Assembly (NCBI RefSeq): GCF_009600885.1
Contig: NZ_VCLA01000082.1
Coordinates: forward strand, 1 to 54,014
Origin: Streptomyces jumonjinensis
GTDB taxonomy: Bacteria; Actinomycetota; Actinomycetes; Streptomycetales; Streptomycetaceae
DNA: 54,014 bases
Direction of reading: 5' to 3'
Shown: piece by piece, positions 1-10,100 of the stretch
Numbering within the stretch: the first letter of the stretch is position 1
Layout: each line of letters opens with the position of its first letter
Program-made: the position numbers and the translations under genes
Notes under the pieces: generated by a model
Databases searched by the model: none
The model's input: the letters and a program-made list of their open reading frames with translations, nothing else
What the model was told of the DNA's origin: nothing

Positions 1-2358
1 GTTGACCGCCGTGGGCACCTCGGAGATCTCCAGCACCTCCGCCCACGCGGCGGCGACCTGCGAGAGCGGATCGCCCGGCGCTCCGCCGCGCGCCCCGTCC
101 GGCTCCGGGCGGGCCCGCTCCGCCGCCCCGGTGAGCTCGGCGAGCGCCGCCCGGTCCGCCTTGCCGTTGCTGGTGACGGGGAAGGCGTCCATGACCCGCA
201 GCCGCGCGGGAACCGCAGCCTCGGGCAGCTTGGCGGCGAGCAGCCCCCGGATCAGCACGGGATCGATGTCGCGCTCCGCCCCGTACTCGGCGAGGACGAA
301 CCCGAACAGCCGGGTCCGGCCGGCGTCCGGGACCACCACGGCCTCGCGGACCCCCGGGCAGGCGCGCAGCGCCGTCTCGACCGCGCCGAGCTCGATCCGG
401 TGGCCGCGGATCTTGACCTGGTTGTCGCGCCGCCCCAGGAACTCCAGGGCGCCGCCCTCGGTCCAGCGCACCAGATCCCCGGTGCGGTACATCCTGCCGC
501 CGTCGCCGGTGAACGGATCAGGGGAGAACACCCGCCGGGTGGCGTCCGGACGGCGGAAGTAGCCACGGGACACCCCCGCGCCGGCGATGTACAGCTCACC
601 GGTGGCGCCCCTCGGCATCAGCCGCCGCGCCTCGTCGAGGACGTAGAGCCGCGCGCCGGGCACGGGGCGGCCGATGTCCGCCGTGCCGGACGCGTCGCAG
701 TGCTGGTAACTCGCCCACACCGTGGTCTCGGTGGGCCCGTACTCATTGACGAGAACGGCGTCGCAGAGCGCCCGCGTATGCCGGCGCAGCAGGGCCTCGG
801 GCAGCACCTCACCGGCGACGATCACGGTGGTCAGCGACCGCAGCCCGGCCATGCCGTCGCGCTCGGCGGCGGTGAGCACCGTGTCGTAGAGGGAGGGGAC
901 GCAGAGCATATGGGTCACCGCGTGCCGCTCGATCAGCCCGACCAGCCGCTCGGGGTCCCGGTACTCGTCCGGGCCGGCCACGATCAGCCGGCCGCCCGCG
1001 GTGAGCGTGCCCCACAGCCCGGCCGCCGAGGAGTCGAACGCCAGCGGGGACAGCAGCAGAAAGACCGGCGGGCCCGGATACACCAGCCGGCGGGCCAGGG
1101 TGGAGGCGGCGAGCTGGCCGTGCTCGACCAGCACCCCCTTGGGGGCGCCGGTGCTCCCGGAGGTGTAGATCAGATACGCGGCGTCGCCGGGGTCCACGGG
1201 CTCCGGCCGGTCCGACCCGTCCCCGCTCTCCTCGCCGTCCCGTATCCCCGGCTCGTCGGCGGTGACGACGGTCAGCCCCCGGCCGGTGAGCCGCTCGCCC
1301 AGCGCGCCGGTGACCACCGCCGCGACAGGGCGCGCGTCGGCGAGCACCGAGTCCAGCCGCTCAGCGGGACCGGCCGGGTCGACCGGGACGTAGACGGCGC
1401 CGGCCCGCACCGTCGCGAGGACGGCGGCGACCGCGGCGGCGGAGCGCTCGGCGAGGATGGCGACGCGGTCGCCGCGCCCCACGCCCGCCGCGCGGAGACG
1501 GGATGCGATCCGGACCGCCCAGCCGTCCAGTTCGCCGCGGCTGAGCCGGGTTTCGCCGCACACCACGGCGAGCCGCCCGGGATCGTCCGCGGCGCCCCGT
1601 GCGACCAGGCTGTGGACCGGCTCCGGGCTGCCGACCAGCAGTTCCTCGCCATGGCCGAGCGCCAGCAGCCGACGGGTCTCCTCCTTGCCGACGAGGCAGG
1701 CTCCGCCGAGCGGAGCCCCGGGCGCGTCCGTCAGCACGGCCAGCGCGGTCCGCAGATGGCCGGTGAACCGGTGTAACTGCTCCTCGGTGTAGCGGTCGGC
1801 GGGGAAGGCCGCGATCAGCTCGGCGGCGTCGTCCTCCACCCGGTCCCGGTACACCAGACGCACATCGTTGTGGGCGGACGGCACCGGCTCCGCGCCCGGG
1901 CCCGCGCCGCTGTCATAGCCGAACTCCAGCAGCACCGGCGGAGCGCCGGCCGCCGGGAGGGGATGCTCCAGCGCCTCGTGGACGGCGGTCAGCAGCGCCG
2001 CGCCCGACTGCTCCTCCCGTACGCCGAGCAGCAGCGGCCTGGTCTCCCGGCCGCTTGCCGCCAAGCCGACGACCGCGCGCTCGGCACGGGTGTAGCGCGC
2101 CAGGGTGAGGGCGAGGGCGGCGAGGGCGACCGCCGGGACGCCGACCTCATGCACCAGGGCCGTGCGGGCGACCGCCGCGCGCAGCGCGTCCGGCAGCGCC
2201 AGCCGTACGGTCGCGGCCGGTCCGCCGGTCACCGGGCGATCCGCGCCGAGGCCCAGCGGCCGTTCGGAGCAGGCGGCGCGTTCTTCGTCGCTCCACTGCC
2301 GGGGGCCGGCCGGGCCGTCGGCGCGTACGGAGGGTTCGAGGGTGGCGGTGGATTGCAT
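1..2358 (-). CDS. NRPS, degenerate C half-domain / A domain / start of PCP (partial, runs off left edge)
   Basis: Non-ribosomal peptide synthetase; 786 codons are visible. Residues about 1-230 resemble only the C-terminal half of a condensation domain (LTLARYTRAERAVVGL region), and no HHxxxDG motif is present. The A domain follows, with A3 TSGSTGAPKG near residue 400, A5 NEYGPTETT near 536, A7 YRTGDL near 622, A8 GRRDNQVKIRGHR and A10 NGKADR near 728. A PCP begins near 755 but its Ser lies beyond the edge. Tentative Stachelhaus-type residues by hand alignment to GrsA are D,S,A,C,I,A,E,V,W,K; no substrate is claimed. The ATG at 2358 has CAGGAG upstream and lies 17 nt after the PKS stop, so the two are probably co-transcribed. 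Confidence 0.93.
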   Translation of the reverse strand, partial: MQSTATLEPSVRADGPAGPRQWSDEERAACSERPLGLGADRPVTGGPAATVRLALPDALRAAVARTALVHEVGVPAVALAALALTLARYTRAERAVVGLAASGRETRPLLLGVREEQSGAALLTAVHEALEHPLPAAGAPPVLLEFGYDSGAGPGAEPVPSAHNDVRLVYRDRVEDDAAELIAAFPADRYTEEQLHRFTGHLRTALAVLTDAPGAPLGGACLVGKEETRRLLALGHGEELLVGSPEPVHSLVARGAADDPGRLAVVCGETRLSRGELDGWAVRIASRLRAAGVGRGDRVAILAERSAAAVAAVLATVRAGAVYVPVDPAGPAERLDSVLADARPVAAVVTGALGERLTGRGLTVVTADEPGIRDGEESGDGSDRPEPVDPGDAAYLIYTSGSTGAPKGVLVEHGQLAASTLARRLVYPGPPVFLLLSPLAFDSSAAGLWGTLTAGGRLIVAGPDEYRDPERLVGLIERHAVTHMLCVPSLYDTVLTAAERDGMAGLRSLTTVIVAGEVLPEALLRRHTRALCDAVLVNEYGPTETTVWASYQHCDASGTADIGRPVPGARLYVLDEARRLMPRGATGELYIAGAGVSRGYFRRPDATRRVFSPDPFTGDGGRMYRTGDLVRWTEGGALEFLGRRDNQVKIRGHRIELGAVETALRACPGVREAVVVPDAGRTRLFGFVLAEYGAERDIDPVLIRGLLAAKLPEAAVPARLRVMDAFPVTSNGKADRAALAELTGAAERARPEPDGARGGAPGDPLSQVAAAWAEVLEISEVPTAVN

Positions 2359-2375
2359 CGGAACTCCTGGTTCGT

Positions 2376-5300
2376 CTATCGGGGAACGGGGGCGAGGGAT
2401 CGGGGGGAGCGTCCTTTCGGCGGGGTCCAGGAGCCGCGGGCGGTCAGCAGACCCGCGACCACACCGGTGTGACCGCCGAGCGTCCGGGCCACGAGCATGT
2501 CGCGCACCGGGACCTTGACCCCGAGCTCCTGGGAGACCTGGGCGGTGACGCGGGTGATCAGCAGGGAGTCGCCGCCGAGCTCGAAGAAGTCCGCGTCGTC
2601 GCTGAGCTCGACCCGGCCCAGGACCTGCCGCCAGGCCCTGGTCACGGCGGTGCGCGCGTCGGCGGGCGCGGTCGCGGGCGCGGCGCTGGTCCCGGTCGCG
2701 GTCCCGGACTCGGCCCCGGTGTCCTCCGTCACGGCCGCTGTGACCGGGTCCGCGACCGGCGCTGATGTCGGTGCCGGTGCCGGTGTCCGGGGCCGTGCCG
2801 CCCCGGCCCTCGCCTCGGGCGCGATCAGACGGGGCCCGGCGAACGGATAGCCGGGCAGACGGGTGCGCCGCCCGTCCGCGCAGAGCGCGTCCAGATCCAC
2901 CGGCTGTCCCGCCGTCCACAGCGCCCCCAGCGCCGCCAGCGGCCCCGGAGCGGGCCGCTCCGTGCCCGCCGGGGCCAGCGCGATCGTGGTCAGCCCGGCG
3001 GCCTCGGTGAGCGAGGACAGCGCCCTGCCGGGGCCGATCTCGACGACGACGGCGTCCGGGAGGCGCTCGGCGAGGGCCGTGAGCCCGTCGGCGAACCGGA
3101 CCGTACGGCGTACCTGTTCGGCGAGGAGCCCGGCGTCCACGCTCGTCCCCGGTTCGATGAACCGCCCGGTGACATTGGCGAGATACGGCACGGACGGCCG
3201 GTGCGTCCGGATGCCCGACAGCTCCGCGAGCAGCTTCGGCACGGCGGGCGCCATGGCCGCCGAGTGAAACGCGTGGCCCGTCCGCAGCAGCCGTGCCGGG
3301 ACCCTGTCCCCGAGCCGGGCGGCGAAGGCGCCGACGGCTTCCCGGGGGCCCGCGATCACGCTGCTGTCCGGGCCGTTGGCCGCGGCTGCCGCCACCGGAA
3401 GCCCCCACTCGGCGGCCAGCTCCAGCGCCCGGTCCATCCCGCAGCCCACCGCGAGCATCGCCCCGGGCGGGCAGTCCCGCATGGCCCGGCCGCGCGTGAC
3501 GACGAAGCGGGCGGCGTCGGTGAGTTCCAGCACTCCGGCGAGGCAGGCGGCGGCGACCTCGCCGAGGCTGTGCCCGACCAGCGCGGCGGGCGCGACGCCC
3601 AGCCCGCCGAGAGCGGTGGCCGCCGCGTGCTGAAGGGCGAAGAGCGCGGGCTGGGCGAGCTCCGTCGCCGCCAGCTCGGCGGCGGGGAAGGCGGGGTCCA
3701 GCAGAGCGCCGCGCAGCGTGGCCGCGAGCTCCGCCGGGAACGCGGCCAGGCAGCAGTCGAGCGCGGCGGGGAAGCCGGGCAGCTCCGCCGCGTACGGCAG
3801 TGCCATGCCGGGCCGCTGGACGCCCTGGCCCGGCAGCAGCAGGACGACGGGAGCCGGGCTCCCGGCCGGCCGGGTCCCGCGTTCCACGCCGGGGCCCCCG
3901 GCGAGCCGCTGGGCGACCTCGGCGGCCGTGCGGCCGGTCACCGCCAGCCGCCGGGGCAGCTGCGTACGCCCATGGGCCAGGGTGTACGCGGCGTCGGCGA
4001 GGCCGCCGTCCGCCGCGGAGAGGTGGGCGCGCAGCCGCGCGGCGGCCCGGTCGAGCCCTTCGTCGTTCATGGCGGAGAGCAGGATCAGCCGTTCCCGGGG
4101 CTCCGTCTCCCGGTGTTCCGCTCCGGGGTGTTCCGCCTCCGGGTGCCCTGTCTCCCCGCGCTCCGTCTCCCGTCTCCCGGGGGCGGGCTCCGGCGGCTGC
4201 TCCACGATCGCGTGGGCGTTGGTGCCGCCGATGCCGAAAGAGCTGACGCCCGCCCGCCGGGGCCCGGCGCCGGTCCAGGCGCGGGCCTCGGCGGGCACCG
4301 ACAGCGGTGAACCCTCCGTCTCCAGCAGGGGGTTGAGCGCCGAGAACCCGGCCACCGGCGGTATGACGCCCTCCTTGACCACCAGCAGCGCCTTGACGAG
4401 CGAGGCGAGACCCGCCGCCGCGTCCAGATGTCCGATGGCGGCCTTGAGAGCGCCGACGGAGATCTGGCCGGGCCGTGCTCCCGCCCCGGCGAGCGCGGCG
4501 CCGGCCGCGGACCACTCGATGGGGTCGCCGACCCGGGTCCCGGTGGCGTGCGCCTCCAGATAGCCGATGGTCGAGGCGTCCACGTCCGCCGCGTGGAGCG
4601 CCGCCCGGATGACGGCCTCCTGGCCGATGGCGGACGGGGCGTGGTAACCGGCCTTCGCCGCGCCGTCGTTGTTGACCGCCGTGCCGAGGATCACCCCGTG
4701 CGGCGCGGGGCCCTCCGCGAGGGCGTCCGCCAGCGGGCGCAGCACCACACAGATCACCCCGGAGCCCGCGACGGCGCCGTCCGCCCGCTCGTCGAAGGGC
4801 CGGCAGACGCCGGAGGCGGACAGGATCCCGCCCGGCACATGGAGATGGCCGGCCTGGGGGAAGCCGACCGCCCCGGCGACCACGACCGCCTGGTCGCAGT
4901 CGCCGTTGAGCAGCGCCTGGACCGCCGTGTGCAGGGCGACGAGCGAGGAGGAGCACGCGGTCTGCACGGTCAGCGCGGGGCCCGAGAGCCCGAGCCGGTA
5001 GGCGATACGGGTGGCCAGATAGTCCGGTTCCGTACCGCGCAGCGCCTGTTCGAGCGCGGTGGGGGAGAGCGCGCCGCCCGTCAGCATGGCGCGCAGATAG
5101 GCGCTGCCGCTCGCGGAGGCGTAGACGCCGGTGACCTCCGGGCCCGAGCCGCCCCGTGGAGCGACTCCGGCGTCCTCCAGCGCGGCCCAGGCGGTCTCCA
5201 GCATCAGCCGGGCCTGCGGGTCCATCAGCTCGGCCTCGCGCGGGCTGATGTGGAACAGCTCGTGGTCGAACCGGTCCGCGTCGGGCAGCAGGCCGTGGAC

Positions 5301-5489
5301 GGGCACATAGCCGGGGTCGTCGACCAGCTCCGGGGCCACTCCAGCGCCGAGCGACTCCGAGCGCTCGAAGCGGGTGGTGAGCACCTGCCCGGAGCGGACG
5401 GCCGTCCACCACCGGTCGATGTCCCCGCCGCCGGGTAACCGGGCGGCCATGCCGGTGACGGCTATGTCGAGAGAACGGTCGCGCGTCAT
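2376..5489 (-). CDS. Type I polyketide synthase module KS-AT-ACP
   Basis: A 1037-aa single PKS extension module. The KS has catalytic Cys179 (VQTACSSSL), His314 (EAHATGT) and Lys349/His354 (KAAIGHLDAAAG). The AT has Ser641 in GHSLGE and HAFHS at 739-743; HAFH is the usual malonyl-CoA signature. The ACP has Ser975 in LGGDSL. No KR, DH or ER is present, so the beta-keto group should be retained unless modified in trans. A polar Glu/Arg/His-rich linker (about 440-470) joins KS and AT. The ATG at 5489 is preceded by GGAG; an upstream in-frame extension would cover the end of the MFS gene and is Arg/Gly low complexity, so it is rejected. The start lies 1 nt after the MFS stop, and the product is likely passed to or from the adjacent NRPS. 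Confidence 0.95.
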   Translation of the reverse strand: MTRDRSLDIAVTGMAARLPGGGDIDRWWTAVRSGQVLTTRFERSESLGAGVAPELVDDPGYVPVHGLLPDADRFDHELFHISPREAELMDPQARLMLETAWAALEDAGVAPRGGSGPEVTGVYASASGSAYLRAMLTGGALSPTALEQALRGTEPDYLATRIAYRLGLSGPALTVQTACSSSLVALHTAVQALLNGDCDQAVVVAGAVGFPQAGHLHVPGGILSASGVCRPFDERADGAVAGSGVICVVLRPLADALAEGPAPHGVILGTAVNNDGAAKAGYHAPSAIGQEAVIRAALHAADVDASTIGYLEAHATGTRVGDPIEWSAAGAALAGAGARPGQISVGALKAAIGHLDAAAGLASLVKALLVVKEGVIPPVAGFSALNPLLETEGSPLSVPAEARAWTGAGPRRAGVSSFGIGGTNAHAIVEQPPEPAPGRRETERGETGHPEAEHPGAEHRETEPRERLILLSAMNDEGLDRAAARLRAHLSAADGGLADAAYTLAHGRTQLPRRLAVTGRTAAEVAQRLAGGPGVERGTRPAGSPAPVVLLLPGQGVQRPGMALPYAAELPGFPAALDCCLAAFPAELAATLRGALLDPAFPAAELAATELAQPALFALQHAAATALGGLGVAPAALVGHSLGEVAAACLAGVLELTDAARFVVTRGRAMRDCPPGAMLAVGCGMDRALELAAEWGLPVAAAAANGPDSSVIAGPREAVGAFAARLGDRVPARLLRTGHAFHSAAMAPAVPKLLAELSGIRTHRPSVPYLANVTGRFIEPGTSVDAGLLAEQVRRTVRFADGLTALAERLPDAVVVEIGPGRALSSLTEAAGLTTIALAPAGTERPAPGPLAALGALWTAGQPVDLDALCADGRRTRLPGYPFAGPRLIAPEARAGAARPRTPAPAPTSAPVADPVTAAVTEDTGAESGTATGTSAAPATAPADARTAVTRAWRQVLGRVELSDDADFFELGGDSLLITRVTAQVSQELGVKVPVRDMLVARTLGGHTGVVAGLLTARGSWTPPKGRSPRSLAPVPR

Positions 5490-5490
5490 G

Positions 5491-6777
5491 TCACCATCTC
5501 CTGGCCGGCTCGGCGCCGGGCGTTCGCGGTTGGATTCGAAGAAGCCGCCCCGATCGTCCGGGCTGCCCCGGATGCCCCGGATGCCCCGGATGCCCCGGAC
5601 GCCTCGGACGCCTCGGCCGGCCCGCGGTGAGCGCCGCCGCGGCCGGCAGGAGGAACCCGCCGCCGACCAGTACGGTCCCGGTCCAGCCATGGGCGCTGTA
5701 CGCGGCGGCCGAGGCCGTCGACCCGATGGCGCCCCCGCTGAAGGACGACAGCATGAACACGGTGTTGAGCCGTGCCACTCGCGCCTCGCCGAGGACGAAG
5801 ATCCGCGCCTGATTGGCGATCTGGCCGCTGCTGGTGCCGAGGACCAGCAGATTGCTCCCGACGACGAGCGCGGCCATGGAGCCGCCGAACAGCCCGAAGA
5901 GGGCGAAGGCCACGATGACGCAGCCCAGCGCCCAGGCGTTGAGCGCGGTCGGGCCGTACCGGTCGCTCAGCCGTCCGGCGTACGCGGAGAGCAGCGCGGC
6001 GGGCAGGCTGTAGAGGCTGAACAGCCCGGCGGCGGCCGGTCCCTGTTCGAAGGGCGGCTCCGCCAGATGGAAGGAGAGCATCGCCCAGAAGGCGCTGAAG
6101 GCGGCGAACACGGTGGCCCCCAGCACCGCGGACAGCCGCAGCTCGCGGTGGTCGCGGAGCAGCCCGGGGAGTGTGGCCAGGAGCTTCGGATAGCTCAGCC
6201 GCGCCCCGGAGCCGCCGGAACCCGCCGGCAGACAGCGCGGCACCACCAGGAGCAGCGCGCCGGTCATCGCGGCGGCGACGACGTACGCCGACCGCCAGTC
6301 GCCGGTCAGATCCGACACCGAACCCGAGAGCGTACGGGAGAGGGTCGAGCCGAGGGTCAGGCCGAGCCCGATCAGGCCGACGACCTGGCCGCGCCGGGGG
6401 CCCGCGAGCGAGGCGGCGACGGGCATGATGATCTGCGGCAGCACGGTGGTCGTGGACACCGCGAGCGTCGCGACGGCCAGGGTGGCCAGATTGGGCGCGA
6501 CCGCGGCGACGAGCAGCCCTCCGCAGGTCAGCGTCAGCAGTACGGAGCTCAGCCGGCGTACGTCGACGGCGTCGGCGAGGGGCACGATGAGCAGGATGCC
6601 GACGGCGTAGCCGATCTGCGCGGCCGAGGCGATCAGCCCGGCGGTGTCCTCGGACACCTCCAGGGAGTGGGCGATGGCCTCCAGCAGGGGCTGGGGAAAG
6701 TAGATGTTGGCGACGGTGACGGCACCGGCTATCGCCAGGGCCAGCACATTCACTCGCTGAACGGGTGGCCGGGTCAA
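5491..6777 (-). CDS. MFS transporter, probable product exporter
   Basis: A 428-aa major facilitator superfamily protein with about 12 hydrophobic segments. Typical MFS loops are visible, for example ADAVDVRR after the second helix and GRLSDRYGP in the second half. The position, as first gene of the minus-strand NRPS-PKS operon, suggests export of or self-resistance to the product; that is inference. The last about 45 residues are soluble, with an R-x-GHPGHPGHPG run encoded by 9-bp tandem repeats near 5565-5612. They lie beyond the last membrane helix and may be dispensable. The stop is 1 nt from the PKS start, so the genes are translationally coupled. Confidence 0.88.
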   Translation of the reverse strand: MTRPPVQRVNVLALAIAGAVTVANIYFPQPLLEAIAHSLEVSEDTAGLIASAAQIGYAVGILLIVPLADAVDVRRLSSVLLTLTCGGLLVAAVAPNLATLAVATLAVSTTTVLPQIIMPVAASLAGPRRGQVVGLIGLGLTLGSTLSRTLSGSVSDLTGDWRSAYVVAAAMTGALLLVVPRCLPAGSGGSGARLSYPKLLATLPGLLRDHRELRLSAVLGATVFAAFSAFWAMLSFHLAEPPFEQGPAAAGLFSLYSLPAALLSAYAGRLSDRYGPTALNAWALGCVIVAFALFGLFGGSMAALVVGSNLLVLGTSSGQIANQARIFVLGEARVARLNTVFMLSSFSGGAIGSTASAAAYSAHGWTGTVLVGGGFLLPAAAALTAGRPRRPRRPGHPGHPGHPGQPGRSGRLLRIQPRTPGAEPARRW

Positions 6778-6855
6778 GGGTGTCCCCTCTCGTCACGGGG
6801 GAGACGGTCGGTCCGCGACCGCCCGGGCCACGGTACGGATGAAGCTAATACAACC

Positions 6856-6871
6856 TTGCCAGGACTGGCAA
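6856..6871. promoter_or_regulatory. Inverted repeat TTGCCAG-GA-CTGGCAA, candidate operator
   Basis: A perfect 7-bp inverted repeat with a 2-bp centre, 79 bp upstream of the MFS start. Its outer pentamers fit TTGCC-N6-GGCAA, which recurs at 7001-7016. A dimeric regulator is implied but none is encoded in the visible part of the cluster. Confidence 0.5.
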
Positions 6872-7000
6872 TATACGGTGTTCATTATGCGGTCACTTTG
6901 ACCTTCACATTTATCGCAACGTGCGGTTTTTTGCCGTCAAAACTAGCTGCGAGCTGCACAGTTATCGATTTTCAGACGGCTTTCGCCGTGAGGCATGTCA

Positions 7001-7016
7001 TTGCCAAACAAGGCAA
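7001..7016. promoter_or_regulatory. Second TTGCC-N6-GGCAA dyad, candidate operator
   Basis: TTGCC, six bases (AAACAA), then GGCAA: the same arm sequence and spacing as the dyad 145 bp to the left. A further GGCAA lies at 7023-7027. It is located between the two divergent start codons and upstream of the phased repeats. Confidence 0.45.
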
Positions 7017-7060
7017 GTCCATGGCAATCTCGGCTCCCATGCTGTGGCGTCGGCACCGGT

Positions 7061-7110
7061 GCGCACCGTGCGCATCCGTGCACATCCGTGAGTTTCCGTG
7101 AGTGTCCGTT
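7061..7110. repeat. Five 10-bp direct repeats (NNNNNCCGTG) in the divergent promoter region
   Basis: Five consecutive 10-mers share a CCGTG-type end: GCGCACCGTG, CGCATCCGTG, CACATCCGTG, AGTTTCCGTG, AGTGTCCGTT. The period is exactly 10 bp, one helical turn, so equivalent bases face the same side of the DNA. The 9-mer GCACCGGTG occurs on both sides, at 7053-7061 and 7116-7124. The array ends 53 bp before the preferred NRPS ATG. A possible GTG start at 7098 would lie inside the array, which is one reason I prefer the downstream ATG. Confidence 0.6.
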
Positions 7111-7163
7111 GGTACGCACCGGTGTATGTCGCCACCCGATCCCGCGAGCTCAGGTTGGACGCC

Positions 7164-10100
7164 ATGAGGACCACAAGAGCACGATCCGAGGGCACGGAGA
7201 CCCTGCACGGGACGGTGCGCCGGCATGCCGTGACCAGGCCCGACGCCGTGGCCCTGATACACGGCGAACGCACCGTCGGCTACGGCGAGCTGGACCGCAC
7301 GGCCGACGCCTGGGCGCACTCCCTGGCCCGCCACGGCGTCCGGCCGGGCGCACTCGTGCCGGTTCTGCTGCCGCGCGGCGCCGAACTGGTCACCGCGATC
7401 CTGGCGATCCTCAAACTGGGCGCGGCCTACGCCCTGCTCGACCCGGTCTGGCCCGACCGCCGGATCCAGGAGGTCACCGGGGAACTCGCCGCCCGGATAC
7501 TCGTCGGCGACCCGGACGCCCACGGGCGCACCGCGCTGCCCCTCTGGTCCGTCGCCGCCGCGCCGACCGGTCCGACCGCGCCGACCGGTCCGGTCCCCGG
7601 CTTCCGCCCCGCCGACGTCGCCGGCACGGACGCCGCGTGCGTCTTCTTCACCTCGGGAACCACCGGACGCCCCAAGGGAGTCCTGACCCCTCACGCCGCG
7701 ACGGCCCGGCTGACGCGCCCCGGCACCTTCGCCCGGTTCGCCGCGGACACGGTGATTCCGCTGGCCGCCGCGCTGCCCTGGGACGCCTTCTCCCTGGAAC
7801 TGTGGAGCGCCCTGCTCAGCGGCGGCACCTCGGTCGTCGTCGACGAGCCCTATCTCTCCGCACAGGCGCTCCGGGACTCGGTCGCCGCCCACGCGGTCGA
7901 CACCGTCTGGCTCACCAGCAGCCTCTTCAACATGATCGTCGATGAGGACCCGGACGCCTTCCGGGGCCTGCGCCAGGTCATGACCGGAGGGGAGCGGCTC
8001 TCCGTCCCCCATGTCCGCGGCTTTCTGCGACGGCACCCGGACATCGCGCTCATCAACGGCTACGGCCCGGTGGAGAGCACCGTCTTCGCCACCGCCCACC
8101 GCGTCACCGAGGCCGACTGCGACCGGCCCGGCGGCATCCCCATCGGCCGGCCCGTCCCCGGAACGGCCGTCCACCTCATCGACGGCGAGATCTGCGTCGC
8201 GGGCGAGGGGCTGGCGCTGCGCTATCTCAACGACCCCGCGCAGACCGCCGAGCGCTTCCCCGAGCGGGAGATCGACGGCGTGACCGTACGCGTCTACCGC
8301 ACCGGCGACCTCGGACACGCCGACGACGACGGGCTGCTCCACTACCGGGGCCGCGCCGACCGCCAGGTGAAGATCCGCGGGCACCGCGTGGAACCGGCCG
8401 AGGTCGAGGCACAGATCGAGCGGCTGCTGCCGGCGGTCCGGCGCTGCCGGGTGGTGGCCCGCCGCACCCCGGCGGGGGCCGTGGACGGTCTGCTGGCCTT
8501 CTGCGTACCGGTCGCTCCGGGCGACCCGCTGGCGGACGCCGCGACGTTGCTGCGGACCGAACTCGTGCACTACCAGCGCCCGGACGCCGTGGTCGCCGTC
8601 CCCGCGTTCCCGGTGACGGCGAACGGGAAGCTCGACGAGAACGCGCTGCTCGCACTGACCCCCCGAGCCCAGGCCCCGACCCCGGCGTCGATCGGTTCGC
8701 CTGCCGCTGGTTCGACACCGGCCGGTTCGGCACCAGCCGCGACACCGGCCGACGAGACAGCCCATCTCGCCCTCGTACGACGGGTCTTCGCCGCCGTGCT
8801 CGGCAGGGACGGCGTCCCCCCGGACCTGTCCTTCGTCGACCTCGGCGGCGCCTCGCTCGCCGCGGGCCGGGTCTGCGCCCGGCTCGCCTCCGAACTCGGC
8901 AGGCCGGTACCCCTGTCCCGGCTGTACGAACACCCCACCGCCCGCACGCTCGCCGCATGGCTGAGCCGGTCACAGCCGACCCCAGCGGCCGAGAGCGGCG
9001 CCCCCTCGCCCGCCGCCCCCTCGGCCGGCGTACCGCTCACCCCCATGCAGCGCGTCTACCTCACCCGCCACCTCCTCTTCCCGGACGACCGGTCCGCCCA
9101 CTGCGCCGTGCTCTGGTCCATCGACGGCGATCTGGACCTCGACGCACTCGACTCCGCGATCGCCGACGTCCACCAGCGGCACCAGGTGCTGCGCGCCTCC
9201 TATGTGCCCGCCCCGGGACCGACGGCTCTCGGCGACGCGTCCCCCGCCCCCGTACTGGAAGTGCTCCCGGCGGCCCGGGACGCCGAGGCGGCGGCCGACG
9301 TGCTGCGCGACATCCTCATGGAGCCGCTCGACATCACCGAAGGGGACGTGTGGCGCACCGTACTCGTACCGCTGGAATCCGGCCGCTCCGCCGTACTCGG
9401 CTGCGTGGTCCACCACATCGCCTTCGACGGATGGTCCGAATCCGTCCTCGCCGCGGACCTCGCCACGGCCTACAACGAACGCCGCCGCACCGGCCGCGCC
9501 CCCGACCGGCCCGCCGCCCCCACGGCCGCCGAGACCCACCGGTCCCGCACCGCCCGTCTCGCGCTGGCCGACCTCGACCGCCAGCGCGCCTGGCTCGCCG
9601 ATGAGCTGACGGGCGTGCCCGAGCTCGACTGGCCCGGTGCCCCGGCGCGTATGGACCCCGGACCGCCCGGCCGCCGCGAGACGCTCCTCGACTCCGGCGT
9701 CACCGCACGTCTCGACGCCGCAGCCGCACACGCCGGAACCACCCGGTTCACCCTGCTGCTCGCCCGCTACGGCCGGCTGCTCGCCGATCTGACCGGCTGC
9801 CGCGACTTCGCCGTGGGCACCCCGGTGGCGCAGCGCCATGACAGCGCTCTGGAGACCGCCGTCGGCTGCCATATCGACATGGCCTGCGTCCGGCTGCGCG
9901 GCGCCGCGCTCGCGGACGGCCCCGGCGCGGCAGCGGCGACGGGCCGCATCGTCGAGCGGGTCTTCGCCGCCCAGGACATCGCCTTCGACGAGATGGTGCG
10001 CCTCGCGAAGGCGCCCCGCACCAGCAGGCCGCCGCTCTTCCAGACGCTCTTCGTCCTCCAGGACAACGCCGAGCCCACGCTGGCGCTGGACGGGCTGCGC

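Larger units (their letters stand above)
6778..7163. other. Divergent intergenic region, relatively AT-rich
   Basis: This 386-bp space separates the minus-strand MFS-PKS-NRPS operon from the plus-strand NRPS-P450 operon. The stretch about 6870-6975 is clearly richer in A/T than the coding DNA around it. It holds two TTGCC-N6-GGCAA dyads, an extra GGCAA half-site at 7023-7027 and a 10-bp-phased repeat array, listed separately. No convincing small coding region was found. It should contain both operon promoters, but I could not assign -35/-10 boxes with confidence. Confidence 0.75.

Noticed and set aside
5560..5612. Short tandem repeats as a CRISPR-like array
   Set aside because: Units are 9 bp, contiguous, without spacers, and lie within the MFS coding sequence.
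7098..7163. GTG 7098 as the NRPS start
   Set aside because: The added 22 residues (VRWYAPVYVATRSRELRLD) do not resemble an A-domain or docking N-terminus and would overlap the phased repeats; not excluded experimentally.
6972..8933. A 653-codon minus-strand frame over the NRPS start and divergent region
   Set aside because: It is antisense to a clear A domain and lacks recognisable features.
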